Of a DNA stretch of 64,000 nucleotides, positions 1 through 11,178 are shown piece after piece. This DNA comes from Hippopus hippopus (lineage: Eukaryota; Mollusca; Bivalvia; Cardiida; Cardiidae), in assembly GCA_946811185.2 (NCBI GenBank), contig OX328098.1, positions 41,975,650 to 42,039,649 on the forward strand, given 5' to 3'. Numbering within the stretch: the stretch's first letter is position 1; every line of letters begins with the position of its first letter. The notes beneath the pieces were generated by a model that did not search any database, was not told where the DNA came from, and saw only the letters and a program-made list of their open reading frames with translations. The translations under genes and the position numbers were made by a program.

Positions 1-1650
1 CGGACATTTAGAACCTCAAACCTTTGGTCTGGTTACTTTGTCTAACTAGAAACAATATCATCAGTTTGTTAGGCTAAACAGCGACCTTGAAACCTTGACT
101 ACCATCTCAGTTCGGTAACACATTCCTCTGTATCCTTAAATCCCAGACATGTAACCCTTGGACTGCATTTCAAATACATTTCTGGACAAAAGCAACCTTA
201 AAACTGGATTTATTCGGACCTCCCTGGGCTGAAAATATCGTTTTAGGCTTATTCCGCGTTCTAAGAGTTAGGATTCTACTTTAGATACCATCAAAATTAT
301 CAAACTCTATGTGGATCAAACATATCAGACGCTACAAGACCTACTGCACTCGTATTTTTGCAATCATGCAACAGACATTGTTGTTAGAAGGGAATCATAA
401 ACAGCCTGCCATTTTACATTGATTTTGCAATTCTGTATCAAAACCTCCTTCCCCTTAACCTTGTGTCTACTACAAGCGTATGTAGATCTCACACAAGCAT
501 CTCATACACAAACAAATTGTTTATCTGTCTCCGTTACTTCTGTAGGACGGTTCTTGACCAACACATGTTGTGAGCGCTGCGATCCATTGTCGCATCGATG
601 CAATCAATATGAGTGGCCAAAACGTTTATAAAGAGTACCTACAACAAAATTTTGTGATGTCACAATATCCCACAAAAGATTGGCCAATGTACCTCAAATT
701 CTAAACATACTGATTTTGATCTATTCTGTCCGCAAGCATCTAAATAGTAACATTTGCCTTAAACTCCGGATCCAGTTTTTCTGTTTCTAAAGGTAAATAC
801 CTTTAATTATGCATGGTTCTACATGTAAAGAAACGGGTGGATCATTTAAAATTGAAAATGTTCCAGAAAAACCCTTTTGTCTACAAGAATGATTACACTT
901 CACTTCGCAGTTTCACCCAACATCTTCTCTCAAACAAAATCGAGCTTTAGACGTTTCGCCGCGGTCCATATTCACCTACAAGTCTAGCTATTCACTCAGC
1001 AGAACTTCTAACCGGCCACTTTTATTTTTCCTGTAAATTCGACCGTGTGATATACAGGTAAATAAAAACAAATGTAATATATATCTAGACTTTAGCCATG
1101 GTAATGTAATGAAAAGATTCTCGACTTTGCCAACAGAAGGTGTCTCTTTTAAAAATGGGAAAAGACAGGGTTTCCGCATGCGTGATGCCTATCCGCCAAA
1201 GCAGATTGAAAAGAGAAGTCTAAATTACTGATATTTTGTCAGTAATATGAAAAAACATGATTTTTTTTCTGCACAAAAATATAAACCGAGAGAAAGAGAA
1301 TGAAGATTTCAAAACAATAACTTGTCAGTTTTCAATGTTCGGTGAATGAATGTTAAATAAGTCCCTTTCAAATGAACAGGTCAAAAAATATTTTCAGACT
1401 TAGGCCGAGGTGTGCTTTTACACTGGTCAATTATTCTCCAAAAACTCAAACCAAATGAATTGTCTCTTTTCTGAACAGCGTATGCCAGAAAGGTAGACGT
1501 TGAAATCCAGCTTAAAAGTGGCCGCATAGAAGTGTTGCTGAGAGTATATTCCATTTCTAAATTCCCTAACGTGCAATCTGATTTACCGAGATGTTCGACT
1601 CTCAGCCAATCAGACGGCTAGCCTTGGAATTTACAATTACAATTAACCTA
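1..1650. other. No recognisable gene
   Basis: Only short open frames (up to about 70 codons) with no recognisable domain, no convincing splice-site series and no clear repeat boundary. It could hold distal regulatory or untranslated sequence of a gene outside the window, but nothing here shows that. Confidence 0.5.
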
Positions 1651-1654
1651 TGGT

Positions 1655-1912
1655 CTGGCAAAAGGGGACTTAACGCATCTCAATAATGCATTATACCAAG
1701 CAGGTCATCACATAATTAGGGATCCATAAATTCAATTTAATCTAACGACAGACTGAAACTGGAGGACGAGTGGTCCTTGGACATGCAGAAAATTTACATG
1801 TAGCGAAATGCAAAAAGTTCTACCCATGTCAGCCTGCGCAGGCTCACAATGGTCAATACTTTTTGCAGATGCATTAAACTCCCTTTTCACAGAACAAGAC
1901 TCATTAATGAAC
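1655..1912 (-). repeat. MITE, GAGCCATGCTCTG family (diverged, reverse copy)
   Basis: Carries the family's internal landmarks in reverse order: GGATCCATAA, 'ggtccttggacatgcag', 'catgtcagcctgcgcaggct', and a right end 'agatgcattaaactccctt'. Intact members near 37.4 kb and 44.1 kb have terminal inverted repeats of about 36 bp. This copy is degraded at both ends. Confidence 0.7.
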
Positions 1913-2439
1913 TCGGCATGGTTTCGAAACATGGCTTACGATACATGGTCGTGGCTACCTAAGAGGGTTCGGTCACTTAAACTATGTAATTATTTAGTCA
2001 CGTGTGACCCATACTCCCAACTTCACCTCTGTGACGTATATGTGGTTTACGTGACATTGAAGAGAGGGTGCCCACTGCGCAGTGTTCTTTTGACCGCTAC
2101 AGAATTGGTGTTGCATTATTTTTCGTGTGGAATATGTTGATCAACTTTCGCTTTTTCGTTGCCATATTTTAGCAAGTTCAACCGGAAAATTATTAAGTTT
2201 TTCAAGTTTTCCTCTCCGATTGTGCACAGTATTCTACCCTATAACATCCAGACATCACACTGAATGGTTCCCTTCCTGCGATAAAACTTCAGGCTCCAGA
2301 AAACATGGTCAGGCGATATCTCGAAAAGACCTTGTCCTGTAATGTTGCTGAACACAAATCAGAATTGCTTAAATATGACACTCCGCACAGTCGAAACAAT
2401 CGCAATTATTATCCAAAAGTCTTGGTTATTTACTTGTGA

Positions 2440-2520
2440 ACAGTTCATTCGCCACAACTCGGCCGATTCCCGTAACTGCATCTAACTTGATCAACGGATC
2501 ACCCGGGTTGGGTCGAATGT
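2440..2520 (+). repeat. Fragment of AACTCGGCCGATTC family
   Basis: Contains CACAACTCGGCCGATTC followed by 'gcatctaacttgatcaacgg' and 'atcacccg'. The same landmarks flank the larger element starting at 2764 and the cluster at 44.94-45.13 kb. Confidence 0.5.
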
Positions 2521-2763
2521 GTAGCCTACTGTTGTCTTGGCATAGGCTGCCACATGGACTAGAAAATTTACATTTCGTTGTAAACCCCCCCCCCCCCCAA
2601 ATTATCGTATCAACAACCACTTACAACCTCACAACAGTCAAAGGAAAAAAATACTGAGTCTACAGCACGTTAGATGATACCAAAGCGTGACATGAATCAA
2701 ATAAGTAATCTTATCATTCGGCAAACCTTGGGTGATCCGCTAATCAATGATAGGGCACCCTAC

Positions 2764-3866
2764 ACTCGTCACAACTCGGCCGATTCGGTACCTACATCTA
2801 ACCTCGTCTGTATAAAGGTCGTTTCCATTTGAACTGCAAATCACGAGTGGACTTTTTTGTTACACTGGAGGAACAAAAAATTTGGGTCATTGCATTATCT
2901 CCCGCTAGATGGCATTCTACAAATACACATCTATCTAACTTGGGCATTATGGGTACAGAACCGGACTACTTTTCAAAACAACAACCGTTACTTTGAATTT
3001 CAAAATGAAATAAACGTTTACTCAATAAAACGCTACCTGGTGCGATTCATTCAGCTGTGATCGGCTAGCATGTAACCTATGCATCGACCATTTATTAAAA
3101 CAGCCCCTACATGCTTGGTTAATAGGCTATTAGCTTCGCTGTAAGCCCTACTTTTCCCGAATATTCGGGGGATGGGTGATGCGTCATAGCAGACAGGTCG
3201 AATCTTTGAAGAATATGACATGCGCAGACAACGGGGTCATTGCGGTGAACAGGTGTTTTTGGGAGGGAAAATTCTAGGGTGCCCGTGTTTGTTGGGATTT
3301 AGCGAAAAACGCAATCGGTTAACATGTTGTTTTTAATGCATTTTTTTAAAGGACTAAGGACGCACTTTGGACAGCAAGAGATGGAAAAGCACAAGGTTTG
3401 CCATTAAGCAATCTTAGAAGCTTCAAAGATGGCCAATTTCACTCTGTTTTCAATATGGCCAAAAACCCTGGTGTGACACCTTAAGAGGAGTTTTACAATT
3501 TTTAGAACGGTAAACCGGTGTATTTCCGGCGAAAAAATGTACCGTGTAGGTGCATATCAAGCTACGTGATACAGCCGAGGGATATGATGACCCCCATCAC
3601 CCGAGGTATGCCGAATGGGCACCCTAGTGGGATTTGTGTAACATCGCCTTTCATCGCCAAAATCGTACGGATTCGGCTAAGACTCGGGTAATCAGTAATC
3701 GATGCAGGGAACCAGCGTGTGTCGGCCGATCGATAACGGATTACCCAAGTCTTAGCCGAATCCGTACGTTTTTTCGGCGATGAAAGGCGATGTTACACGA
3801 ATCCCATTAGGGTGTCCTATCCTCAAGTCAGATACAATGACGGAATCGGCCGAGTTGTGACGAGTG
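2764..3866. mobile_element. Inverted-repeat element, CACTCGTCACAACTCGGCC termini
   Basis: The left end reads CACTCGTCACAACTCGGCCG and the right end (3840-3866) is its reverse complement, ending GTTGTGACGAGTG. The outer 85 bp or so is nearly identical, in reverse orientation, to 41974-42062, so this is a dispersed family and not a chance palindrome. No transposase is visible in the 1.1 kb between the ends; one diverged hairpin lies inside. Nonautonomous DNA transposon is the simplest reading. I could not identify a target duplication. Confidence 0.65.
3621..3813. repeat. Near-perfect inverted repeat (hairpin)
   Basis: Arms 3621-3693 and 3739-3813 (73 and 75 bp) are near-perfect reverse complements around a 45-bp loop. 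Differences are a few substitutions and a short A-run indel. It lies inside the right part of the 2764-3866 element. Confidence 0.85.
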
Positions 3867-3934
3867 GTAATGCTATTTTAAAGAAGTGGTTAACACTAGC
3901 GGAGACGGCAATCAGAAAGATTAATTTGTTTGAT

Positions 3935-4150
3935 AAATCACTTATTATCCTTTTATCAATCAACCCGGAGGAAGACGGCTTTTAAAAACATGGTGAGAGA
4001 AGGAGAAAATGCTGTTAATCAGCATTTTCTCCTTTTCGCACAACGTTTTCTACCCTTCCAAAGAGAAATCACATCATTTGAGCAAAATATAATTTGGCGT
4101 CTGGAAATTCTTTCCATGCAGAACTGTCTAAAATTTTGAAATCTGGTGTA
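3935..4150. repeat. TTAA hairpin MITE (diverged copy)
   Basis: Centre reads 'gaaggagaaaatgctgtta' followed by its complement 'cagcattttctccttttcg'. The flanks match the family ('ggcttttaaaaacatgg', 'gtctaaaattttg'). Ends are worn. Confidence 0.75.
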
Positions 4151-4159
4151 GAATTAAAA

Positions 4160-4620
4160 TATCTTGTTGGTATTTACTTAAAGGTTAGAGGTTGTTGTTT
4201 CTTCCCGAGATGGTGGGTTCGATCCTAGATATCGGCGCTTGTTACGTATACATGTTTTCTTGGACTGGGTACTACATACTTACTATTGTGGGGTCGTTCC
4301 GAACACATTTTGCGTATCGGGTCCCCGCCACAGATGCGAAGAAGCATTCGGCGGCCAGTGCGCCTATCAACGCTTTCCTAGAGTTTCTTTTTCCATTCTT
4401 TTCGTATGATTTTCATCCAAGGCTATTGGCTGTTCCCAAAGAACCATCGTCTAAAAAAGATTCTTCGCGGAGGGAGAGGAATAAATGCAGCCGCTAAATA
4501 AGATTGATCATTATCAATCCTCGGAAAGGAATTGACCGAGCTGTGGATTCGAACCAGCTAACCCCCCCCCCCCTTCAAAGCTCTGTTTGTTACCGATTTG
4601 AGCTTCGGGCTCGACACTCC
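4160..4620. repeat. Possible tRNA-derived SINE fragments
   Basis: GTGGGTTCGATCC (about 4206-4218) resembles a Pol III B box, and the reverse complement of 4550-4562 gives GGTTCGAATCC, a second B-box-like string. No clean A box or tail was found. An open frame of 101 codons spans the first part but shows no domain. The call is tentative. Confidence 0.3.
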
Positions 4621-4959
4621 CGAGTAGAGCTTAGGCACTTCCGAACACTAGCCTATACTAGCAATGGTGCTGCAAAAGAAACAAATGCACAAGTAAACTG
4701 TCGCCTTGATGAAACTGAAAGACTGTTTAATTTGCGAGGAGAAAAACGTCAAAGTGATGAGTTTACGCAATTAAATAGAGGAAAGGTATCTGCTTCGGTA
4801 GTCAATTTCAACTGAATCACAACGAACTGGGTGTGGTTTTCTTCTGGTTTCAGTTGAGGTGTTTCATCAATAGTAACTCTTCATAGTGCAGAGAACAGGT
4901 ACGCATCAAAGGGTAGTTATACTAGTTTATCAACCCGAAAAGCGCCTTTCACAACTTTA

Positions 4960-5035
4960 GTGGCTTCTATGGACAATGTAGGTCATGACCAGACTGCACA
5001 AAACGTGTAGTCTGATTTTGGATCCGCAATGTAAA
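4960..5035. repeat. Palindromic AGACTGCACA repeat (fragment)
   Basis: 'cagactgcacaaaacgtgta' followed by 'gtctgatttt' is the palindromic core of the family whose full copies lie at 19594-19812 and 42991-43202. Confidence 0.55.
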
Positions 5036-5514
5036 TATATCCTGGTCAAATGTAGCCTAGAAATTGCAGTATTTGCCATCTTTTTCCTTGCTGAAAATGT
5101 CCAGTTGGTTTATTCAGCGATCTAGGCTCTAAATGGTAATATTCAACTATTTCTTCGCAAAAAAGGCTATTTGGTGGTAGGGACGATTCTAATGAGAACC
5201 CCCCCCCCCCAAAAAAAAAAAGAATCGGGAAGAAAATGGAATCTTCAATAACAAGCAACCTTTTTTACCACTGTGAAAATAAATTGGGTGTGGTCTTCCA
5301 TTGGCCACAGTAGTTGGTTCGCACGTAGCAACACATTTCTTTTCAATCATTATCTGTGGATTTTTGTTTTCTCGTTAAAACTGGGGACTGGAAGAGCCGC
5401 ATACTAAATTCTACCAAGTTTTGGTAGTTCACGTAAGCAATGAAATATCTCAAGTTGCTAAATACAAAATGCTCACTCTATTCATATGAATGTTGTACAG
5501 ACAACAGTTGCAAA

Positions 5515-5812
5515 ACATGTGCCTCATGCTCTGTGAAAAAGGGGTTAAATGCATCTCCGCGATGCATTAATTTAAACAAAGCTAGTGATGATATAGGTTC
5601 TAATTCTGCACCCCTAAAATCCATTTTGTTTATCAAGTTAGCAACGTACCGACTGAATCATGTGATAGAATGGTCCTTGGACATGCAGAAAAGCTAACAG
5701 TAGCAAAAAACTTTCGGTCCATGTCAGCCTGCGCGGATTGCTGAGGCTAACATGGATCGTTACTTTTTGCAAATGCGTTAAGCCCACTTTTCACAGAACA
5801 TGGATCATATGC
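5515..5812 (+). repeat. MITE, GAGCCATGCTCTG family
   Basis: Ends 'ctcatgctctgtgaaaaagg' and 'agcccacttttcacagaaca' form imperfect terminal inverted repeats. Internal landmarks ('ggtccttggacatgcag', 'catgtcagcctgcgcgg') match other copies. Total about 300 bp. Confidence 0.75.
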
Positions 5813-5969
5813 ATTTCATACAACTAATCACCGATTTGCACTTAGAAATAAACAGCAAAACAAGTTTTCAGCTGAAATGTGAGATGTAGATCAACATTTT
5901 GGTGTAATTTTGCTGCAAAGTTTCGACCCTTCAACTTTTCCATCCCTTTCAAACTATGAGAGACTTTAA

Positions 5970-6170
5970 ATAGCGTTTTACGACATAATCCCGAGTTTTA
6001 ACGACTGTGAGGAAAGCTTTTTGAAAACATCATTTTCTGCTCTTCCGACAACCTTTTCTATCGTATTGACTGACAAATTCCATCGTTTAAACAACACCCA
6101 AAATGTCGTCTGCAAAGTTCTCGATATGGACGGGTCTAAAATTTTGTCATTCGGTAAAAAGTTTTACAAG
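5970..6170. repeat. TTAA hairpin MITE (diverged)
   Basis: Family segments 'aatcccgagttttaacgact', 'gtcgtctgcaaagttctcg' and 'taaaattttgtcattcggta' occur in the right order. The central hairpin is eroded. Confidence 0.65.
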
Positions 6171-6909
6171 GAGAATCAGTAGAGATCCGCTACATGGTGA
6201 GATCAATATATAATACACGGTACGGGCTACTAGAAACGAAATTGAAGCTGTATTGCAAACTGTCAAATAATATATTGAGACCGTGAAGCGGAAATTAAGC
6301 CCTTCATTTTTATTTCACCACACAAAAATGTAATAATCTAGCACTATGCGAGTATATATCTTACTCAAATGCAAATTATCGTAGCACACAAATGTCGACA
6401 AGATAAACATCGTTCCCATCACTTGAGATGTAAACTGGGCGTGGATATAACAGAGATGTGCCACTACACGAATAATAATGTTCTATGTTGTTAGTGAAAA
6501 AAGACATACCTGATTAACGATAAAAAGAAATACGTGTTTAAGTTGAATATTCCAAATATTACTCCAACACGGCCTGTCTTGCCAGTAACTGACCCTATGG
6601 TAACAGGGCCCAAAATATATGTATGCACAAGTGGATTAAGACAAAAGTAATCCGCTTACCTCCGTTAATTATCTCCGCGCGCACAAAGTCTACACCCAGT
6701 TAGTATAGAGATAAAACTCGATTTTGAAATAGTAAAATGTCAGTATTTCAAAATGGTTGACAGTCGGATACCTGTGACTGAATCTACGTCAGAATATTGG
6801 TAAACATCACATGACTGTACAGTGTAATTGCTATGGAAAATTGTACACAGTTATATCAATATTTAGGTCATGATCTAAAAATAGACATATACATAAATTC
6901 CGGTTTAAC

Positions 6910-7115
6910 GATCTAACCTTTTACCAAACGGTCACTTGCTTCAACGACCCTGGACAATAAAGGGTTTGAAAATATTGTGTGAAAAGGAGTAAATCTACTA
7001 CATTTTCTTGCTTTTCCACATCTTTTTCCGCACTTTCGAAGTGGAATACCTTTATTTGAGGCAAATTTTGTCTAGTTTGTCGTCTGCAAATGCTTTAAAT
7101 ATTTTCCTATAATTT
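6910..7115. repeat. TTAA hairpin MITE (diverged)
   Basis: Begins 'taaccttttaccaaacgg', has 'gtgaaaaggagtaaat', and ends after 'gtcgtctgcaaatgctttaa'. Strongly diverged copy. Confidence 0.65.
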
Positions 7116-7165
7116 TGGCATGGTAATAGAAAATATGATTACCCCCTTTAAACATCTCACAGCTT

Positions 7166-7365
7166 TAACCCCTTACCACTCAATCTTGAGTTTTAATGAC
7201 CCTGAAAAAAAAAGTTTTGATAATGTGGAAAAGCAGAGCAGGCTATCAACCAGCATAAATTTATCCTTTTTCCACAATGTTTTTTTAGCCTTTCAAAGAC
7301 GAATCTTATCATTTGAGCCACACTGAATTTGTTGTCTGCATATTATGCTTTCAACTTAAAGTTTT
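7166..7365. repeat. TTAA hairpin MITE (diverged)
   Basis: 'taaccccttaccactcaatc', 'gagttttaatgaccctg' and 'atcatttgagccacactgaa' mark the family in order. The central palindrome is partly lost. Confidence 0.65.
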
Positions 7366-7654
7366 CCATATGGGAACGAGTAAAATCTACGGGAGTCTGT
7401 TCTGTAGTCTGTAGCCCCGTTGGAAGCATATTTTCAGTTTGAGGGGAGGGGGTTGGGGCAGACGAAAAAATGACGTGACTCTGTATGACAACCAATCTTG
7501 TATGTAAAGCCCCACCTTTCTCTTGGGCTTGAGATCGACTCAGAAACGTGCTTAGGTAAATTCAGTTTTTAGATTTCTTTTCTCTCACTTTTTAAAGATT
7601 TGACAACATGGGGCGAAAGAGGGTTAGCTATCACGAAGTTGTCATTAAAGCCTA

Positions 7655-7885
7655 AAAGTATGGTGGCATATTTCTGCCACGAGATACGAGATAGCTATCA
7701 TGATAATTTTTGAAAACTATCGCGATAAATTGAAGTTTCCTGGAAATTTTATCGTGATAGATCTAGTAAAAAGTTTCCTGAAAAAAAATTATCTAGATAA
7801 ACTTAATATTTTAACGCAAAATTTCTCAATCGTGCACAAAGCTGACATTCGAGTTAAATTATCGTGATAGTTCCATTCGTTTCTC
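7655..7885. repeat. GGTGGCATATTTCTGCC / ATCGCGAT-rich repeat
   Basis: Starts 'tatggtggcatatttctgcc' and 'gagatacgagatagctatca', then a series of short palindromes such as ATCGCGATAA and TATCGTGATAG. Related copies lie at 15404-15640, 15650-15803 and 19090-19338. Confidence 0.7.
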
Positions 7886-7936
7886 TATACCTATAAATAG
7901 AAAATTCACCATTTGGATGAACTCGGTAGTTTTTGA

Positions 7937-8140
7937 CTTCACAAGATTGCAGTAAGTAAAAATTCGAATAATTTACAATTGTACCTTAACTGGTAAATTT
8001 TGACAATACCCGAAATGAACAGAAGTCTGTTAAACACAAAGACGACTCGAAATGCCTCCTACTTACAACTTTACAATCATTCAGGGAAAAGGTAAATTCA
8101 TAGGGTTGTAGACGAAGATGTTCCGAAACCGTATTTAATT
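7937..8140 (+). repeat. Left arm of long-range inverted repeat
   Basis: From 'caagattgcagtaagtaaaa' to 'ttccgaaaccgtatt' this segment matches the reverse complement of 15828-16022 along its length, with scattered substitutions and small indels. The LTR retrotransposon lies between the two arms. Confidence 0.8.
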
Positions 8141-8663
8141 CGAGAGGTCATCAGACCTCTCCAACAGTGGTGAGTTTAAAAGGCAGACTGCCACAGAATT
8201 TGCAGTCTAAGTCCATTTTTCTTGCGAAATTGTTCTGTTATACAGTCTGTTTCGTCATGGTTTTGTAAATAAAGCGAAATCAAAAAACCGAAACAGGAAA
8301 TAGACGTGGTTTATTTTTATATGACGAATTTCAGAAAAGATTTGTTATATTAATTTGCCATGGTTGCAAATTACCTCTCAAATAATTGTAATTTTTCATT
8401 AAGCAAATAAATCTAAGCAGAAGAAAAAATAAGAAGAATTACGTTAAAAAAGAGAAAGAAGATCACTGGACAAGATCATGCGACTTGAAAACGCGGCAAG
8501 AAGGTCAAATAACCGTCATGTAAAGCATACGACGTTTTTATACAGCGGTTTTTTTACTTGTTTGTTTACATCTACCAAAATATATTGAAATTAAAAGCCA
8601 ATAAACTATTTGAAAACATTGATGCTGACCTCTCCTGGCTTCTTTTGTAAAGAAGCCAACTTC
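8141..8663. other. No recognisable feature
   Basis: AT-rich sequence with no domain-bearing frame. It ends in TTATA (8664-8668), which is the target duplication of the LTR element. Confidence 0.5.
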
Positions 8664-8668
8664 TTATA

Positions 8669-8780
8669 TGTAACATTATGAATGAGTCTAAAAATAGATA
8701 CACCTAGCCTGCAGTGAAACTCAGCTATATTAACCCTCACTGGACAGAGCCCTTGTCTTTCCCTTCAGTCATTATGTAGA
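8669..8780 (+). repeat. 5' LTR, first part
   Basis: Identical base for base to 15158-15269 of the 3' LTR (112 bp). The match stops at 8780 and resumes at 10680. Confidence 0.92.
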
Positions 8781-10679
8781 CAAGACAAATTTATGATGCA
8801 TGGCATCATAGAAGCCGCAATCTTTTGGTGGACAATTTCAGAAATATTGACTTTCTAGAAAAACTTTGATGACATTTTTGTATCTGTCCCCCCCCCCCCA
8901 ACGGAAGATCATGACAAATGATACTAAAATGCAGGATAAAAAAGGCAGAAGTTAAGATAGGAATCTTAAATTATCTTGTACCATTATTATCATCATAACC
9001 ATCATTATCATTTAAAGTGATGATGTGTATGTGAGAAAACATGTAAAAGCATTGGAGTTTTCAAATTTCTACTGAAAGTTTGAAAATGGAGAAAATGCGC
9101 ATGAATTCAAATACAAAATTTTTCATTATTAAATGATTTTAAAAAGCAAACTTCTGTAGGGGCATCAAAGGCGACACTACATAATTATGTAAGTTAGTAA
9201 TTATTCAAAGTGATATTTATATCGTTATTCACGTAGATCTACATGTTTTTACAATTTTTTAGTGATATTTTCTTTGTGTTTCATTTTTTTACAAAAAGAA
9301 AAAAAAAAAAATATTCAACAACTTTCTTCTAAAACATTATCATTTTGCTTGTCAAAAAGAATCTTAGCCTGCTTGTAACAAAGTGAATCTTTACATTTCT
9401 ACTCCAGAATTAGAGACTTTTGCATAGTATTTCCAAAATTCTTCTGATCCTAGCCTTCACAGTTGGCGCAAACCACTAAAAAGAAACAAAATTATTTTTT
9501 TAAGTCTTTAAGGATCTGGATCTATTCAACAACAACATAGTAACTATTACTCTATATACTCGTAAATCGTTTAATAAAGATTAGTTTGAACCATTTTCTG
9601 CATAGACCTTGTATAAACCTATAAAACTTCTAATGTAAACTTTAAGAGCCATTCAAACCCTTGACCAACAGCGACGTAAAAAGTTGTGTATGCACAGTGA
9701 TAGGTTGGGTAATAACTTTATCCTTTAAACTACACCGAATGAAATTAATATACTGAGTAAGGAAAATGAAACAAGAAATTTTTACGTTTACAATATCTTA
9801 TAAAATATTTTAAAAATATTATACAGGCTTACGTACTGTCTGATCTTGATCTATTTCTGTCATTTTCGAACAGTTTCAACCCTTGGAGCACTATGCACCA
9901 CTTTGGTATTTTTTGTGGACAACGTACATCACGATCCATACATTTTTCAAGGGTATTGTAGATCAGGACCTTACTGTACAAAACTTACAGTCTGATCATA
10001 ACAGCTTCGACACACAATACATTAAATGCTAAATTTTACAGGGCTCATAAGGTAGATCGTCCATGTTAAATTCCATGAGGCTAAGGTGTCGACGAAGGGA
10101 AGAAAAAGGGTTATCTCTTCACAAGTAGGCCTATTCTATAAATAGCTGATGTCAGCTCTTACTGTGTAGGGAGGTAACCAATCTATACCTTGATCAAAGG
10201 TTAACCGCTCTATTATCTTTACAGATTAAAACTTGACGAAACACTTGTACATAAAACTGCTTCTGATTATCATATTCTAAGATTCTCTCCATCTCATAAT
10301 TATCAGTAGACAAATGCGAAAACCGTTTAGAGGTGGGAGAGCCTATGATAAACGGAAAGCATTATAATTTCGTTTGGGAACAAGGAAGGAATCCTTTAAG
10401 TTGGAAAAGCTCGAGGGACTAGCTAATAAAAGGAAGTTTATTTTTCTGTATTTTCATTGTTATTTGAGAATGAACATATATTGCAAGAAAACCATACTTG
10501 ATGTTCATGTAGGTCTGATTGAATATTTGAGAAAGAGTCATGTGGAGTAATTTTGTAACACTAACACGACATTATTAGGAAATTTCCAAAAATATAACCA
10601 GTCGAATAATTACCGATCATCTACATGGTAAATAGTTTAGGTACATTCCTACTGGAAGCCGCTTTCGAGCGGGTTCCAA
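8781..10679. other. 1.9-kb extra segment inside the 5' LTR
   Basis: Absent from the 3' LTR, which runs straight across this point. The segment shows no terminal inverted repeats, no flanking duplication (only a 1-base A overlap at the junction), no Helitron-type ends and no coding domain. It holds a poly-C run (8888-8898), AT-rich simple sequence, and a weak match around 9960-10005 to the AGACTGCACA repeat. Either this DNA was inserted into the 5' LTR, or the 3' LTR lost it. Confidence 0.8.
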
Positions 10680-10823
10680 TTATTGTGTACCGTTAAACTG
10701 TTCCTTTACTTCTTGTATATTAAATAATTAACCGTCACATCTTGTGTTGTTGATTAACTATAATGCAGTTTGATGGAACTCTACATATATTATTATTAAT
10801 GTTATGAGCCCAGTAACATTACA
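10680..10823 (+). repeat. 5' LTR, second part
   Basis: Identical base for base to 15270-15413 (144 bp), ending in ATTACA directly before the primer-binding site. Confidence 0.92.
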
Positions 10824-10840
10824 TGGTGTCAGAAGTAAAA
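10824..10840 (+). other. Primer-binding site, tRNA-Leu type
   Basis: TGGTGTCAGAAGT follows the 5' LTR directly. It is complementary to the 3' end of animal tRNA-Leu (...TTCTGACACCA). The first 13 bases fit; the match fades after that. Confidence 0.8.
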
Positions 10841-10932
10841 CAAAAAAAAACATGACATTGGACTAATATTTGCTAACTTTTATTCTTAAGAAATTGTTAA
10901 AATCAGGGATCGTATATAAGATCCCTGTTAAA

Positions 10933-11178
10933 ATGGAAGGCATTAAACCACCATTTATGAACTGGAACGATTCTAATCTACCAGAACAACTGGAAAAATT
11001 CATCAGACATTGTGAACTAATTTTCACTGGACCACTTAGTGAAAAAGAAGAACATGATCATATTTTTTATTATGGATTGGAGACGAAGGTCGTGACATTA
11101 GGCACACATGGACGGACATTAGTGATGATGAAAACAAGTTATTGGAAACATTCTATACAAAATTTCGAAATTATGTGA
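10933..11178 (+). pseudogene. gag: gag, N-terminal part (frame broken)
   Basis: Start chosen at ATG 10933, 110 bp after the LTR; an upstream in-frame ATG at 10870 adds 21 residues with no family resemblance. The product begins MEGIKPPFMNW and carries the helical Gag pattern seen in Mag-like elements up to about 11075. Beyond that, Gag-like coding continues in another frame from about 11079, while this frame runs on without resemblance to the TGA at 11176-11178. A T-run at 11063-11068 is the likely site of the indel. Whether the break is real or a sequencing error cannot be told here. Confidence 0.75.

Noticed and set aside
419..631. 70-codon Cys-rich frame with a signal-like start
   Set aside because: The hydrophobic start and cysteines could suggest a small secreted peptide, but spacing, context and a second exon are lacking. 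Chance is as likely.
2585..2599. Poly-C runs here and at 4562, 5199, 8888 and 25619
   Set aside because: Simple homopolymers, common in such genomes; no G-quadruplex-type spacing around them.
4192..4497. 101-codon frame with a hydrophobic N-terminus
   Set aside because: No family likeness, no splice context, and it overlaps a B-box-like string of a probable SINE.
8781..10679. Helitron or inverted-repeat transposon as cause of the LTR interruption
   Set aside because: The site lies between A and T as Helitrons prefer, but the ends lack TC/CTRR and a hairpin, and there are no inverted repeats or duplication.
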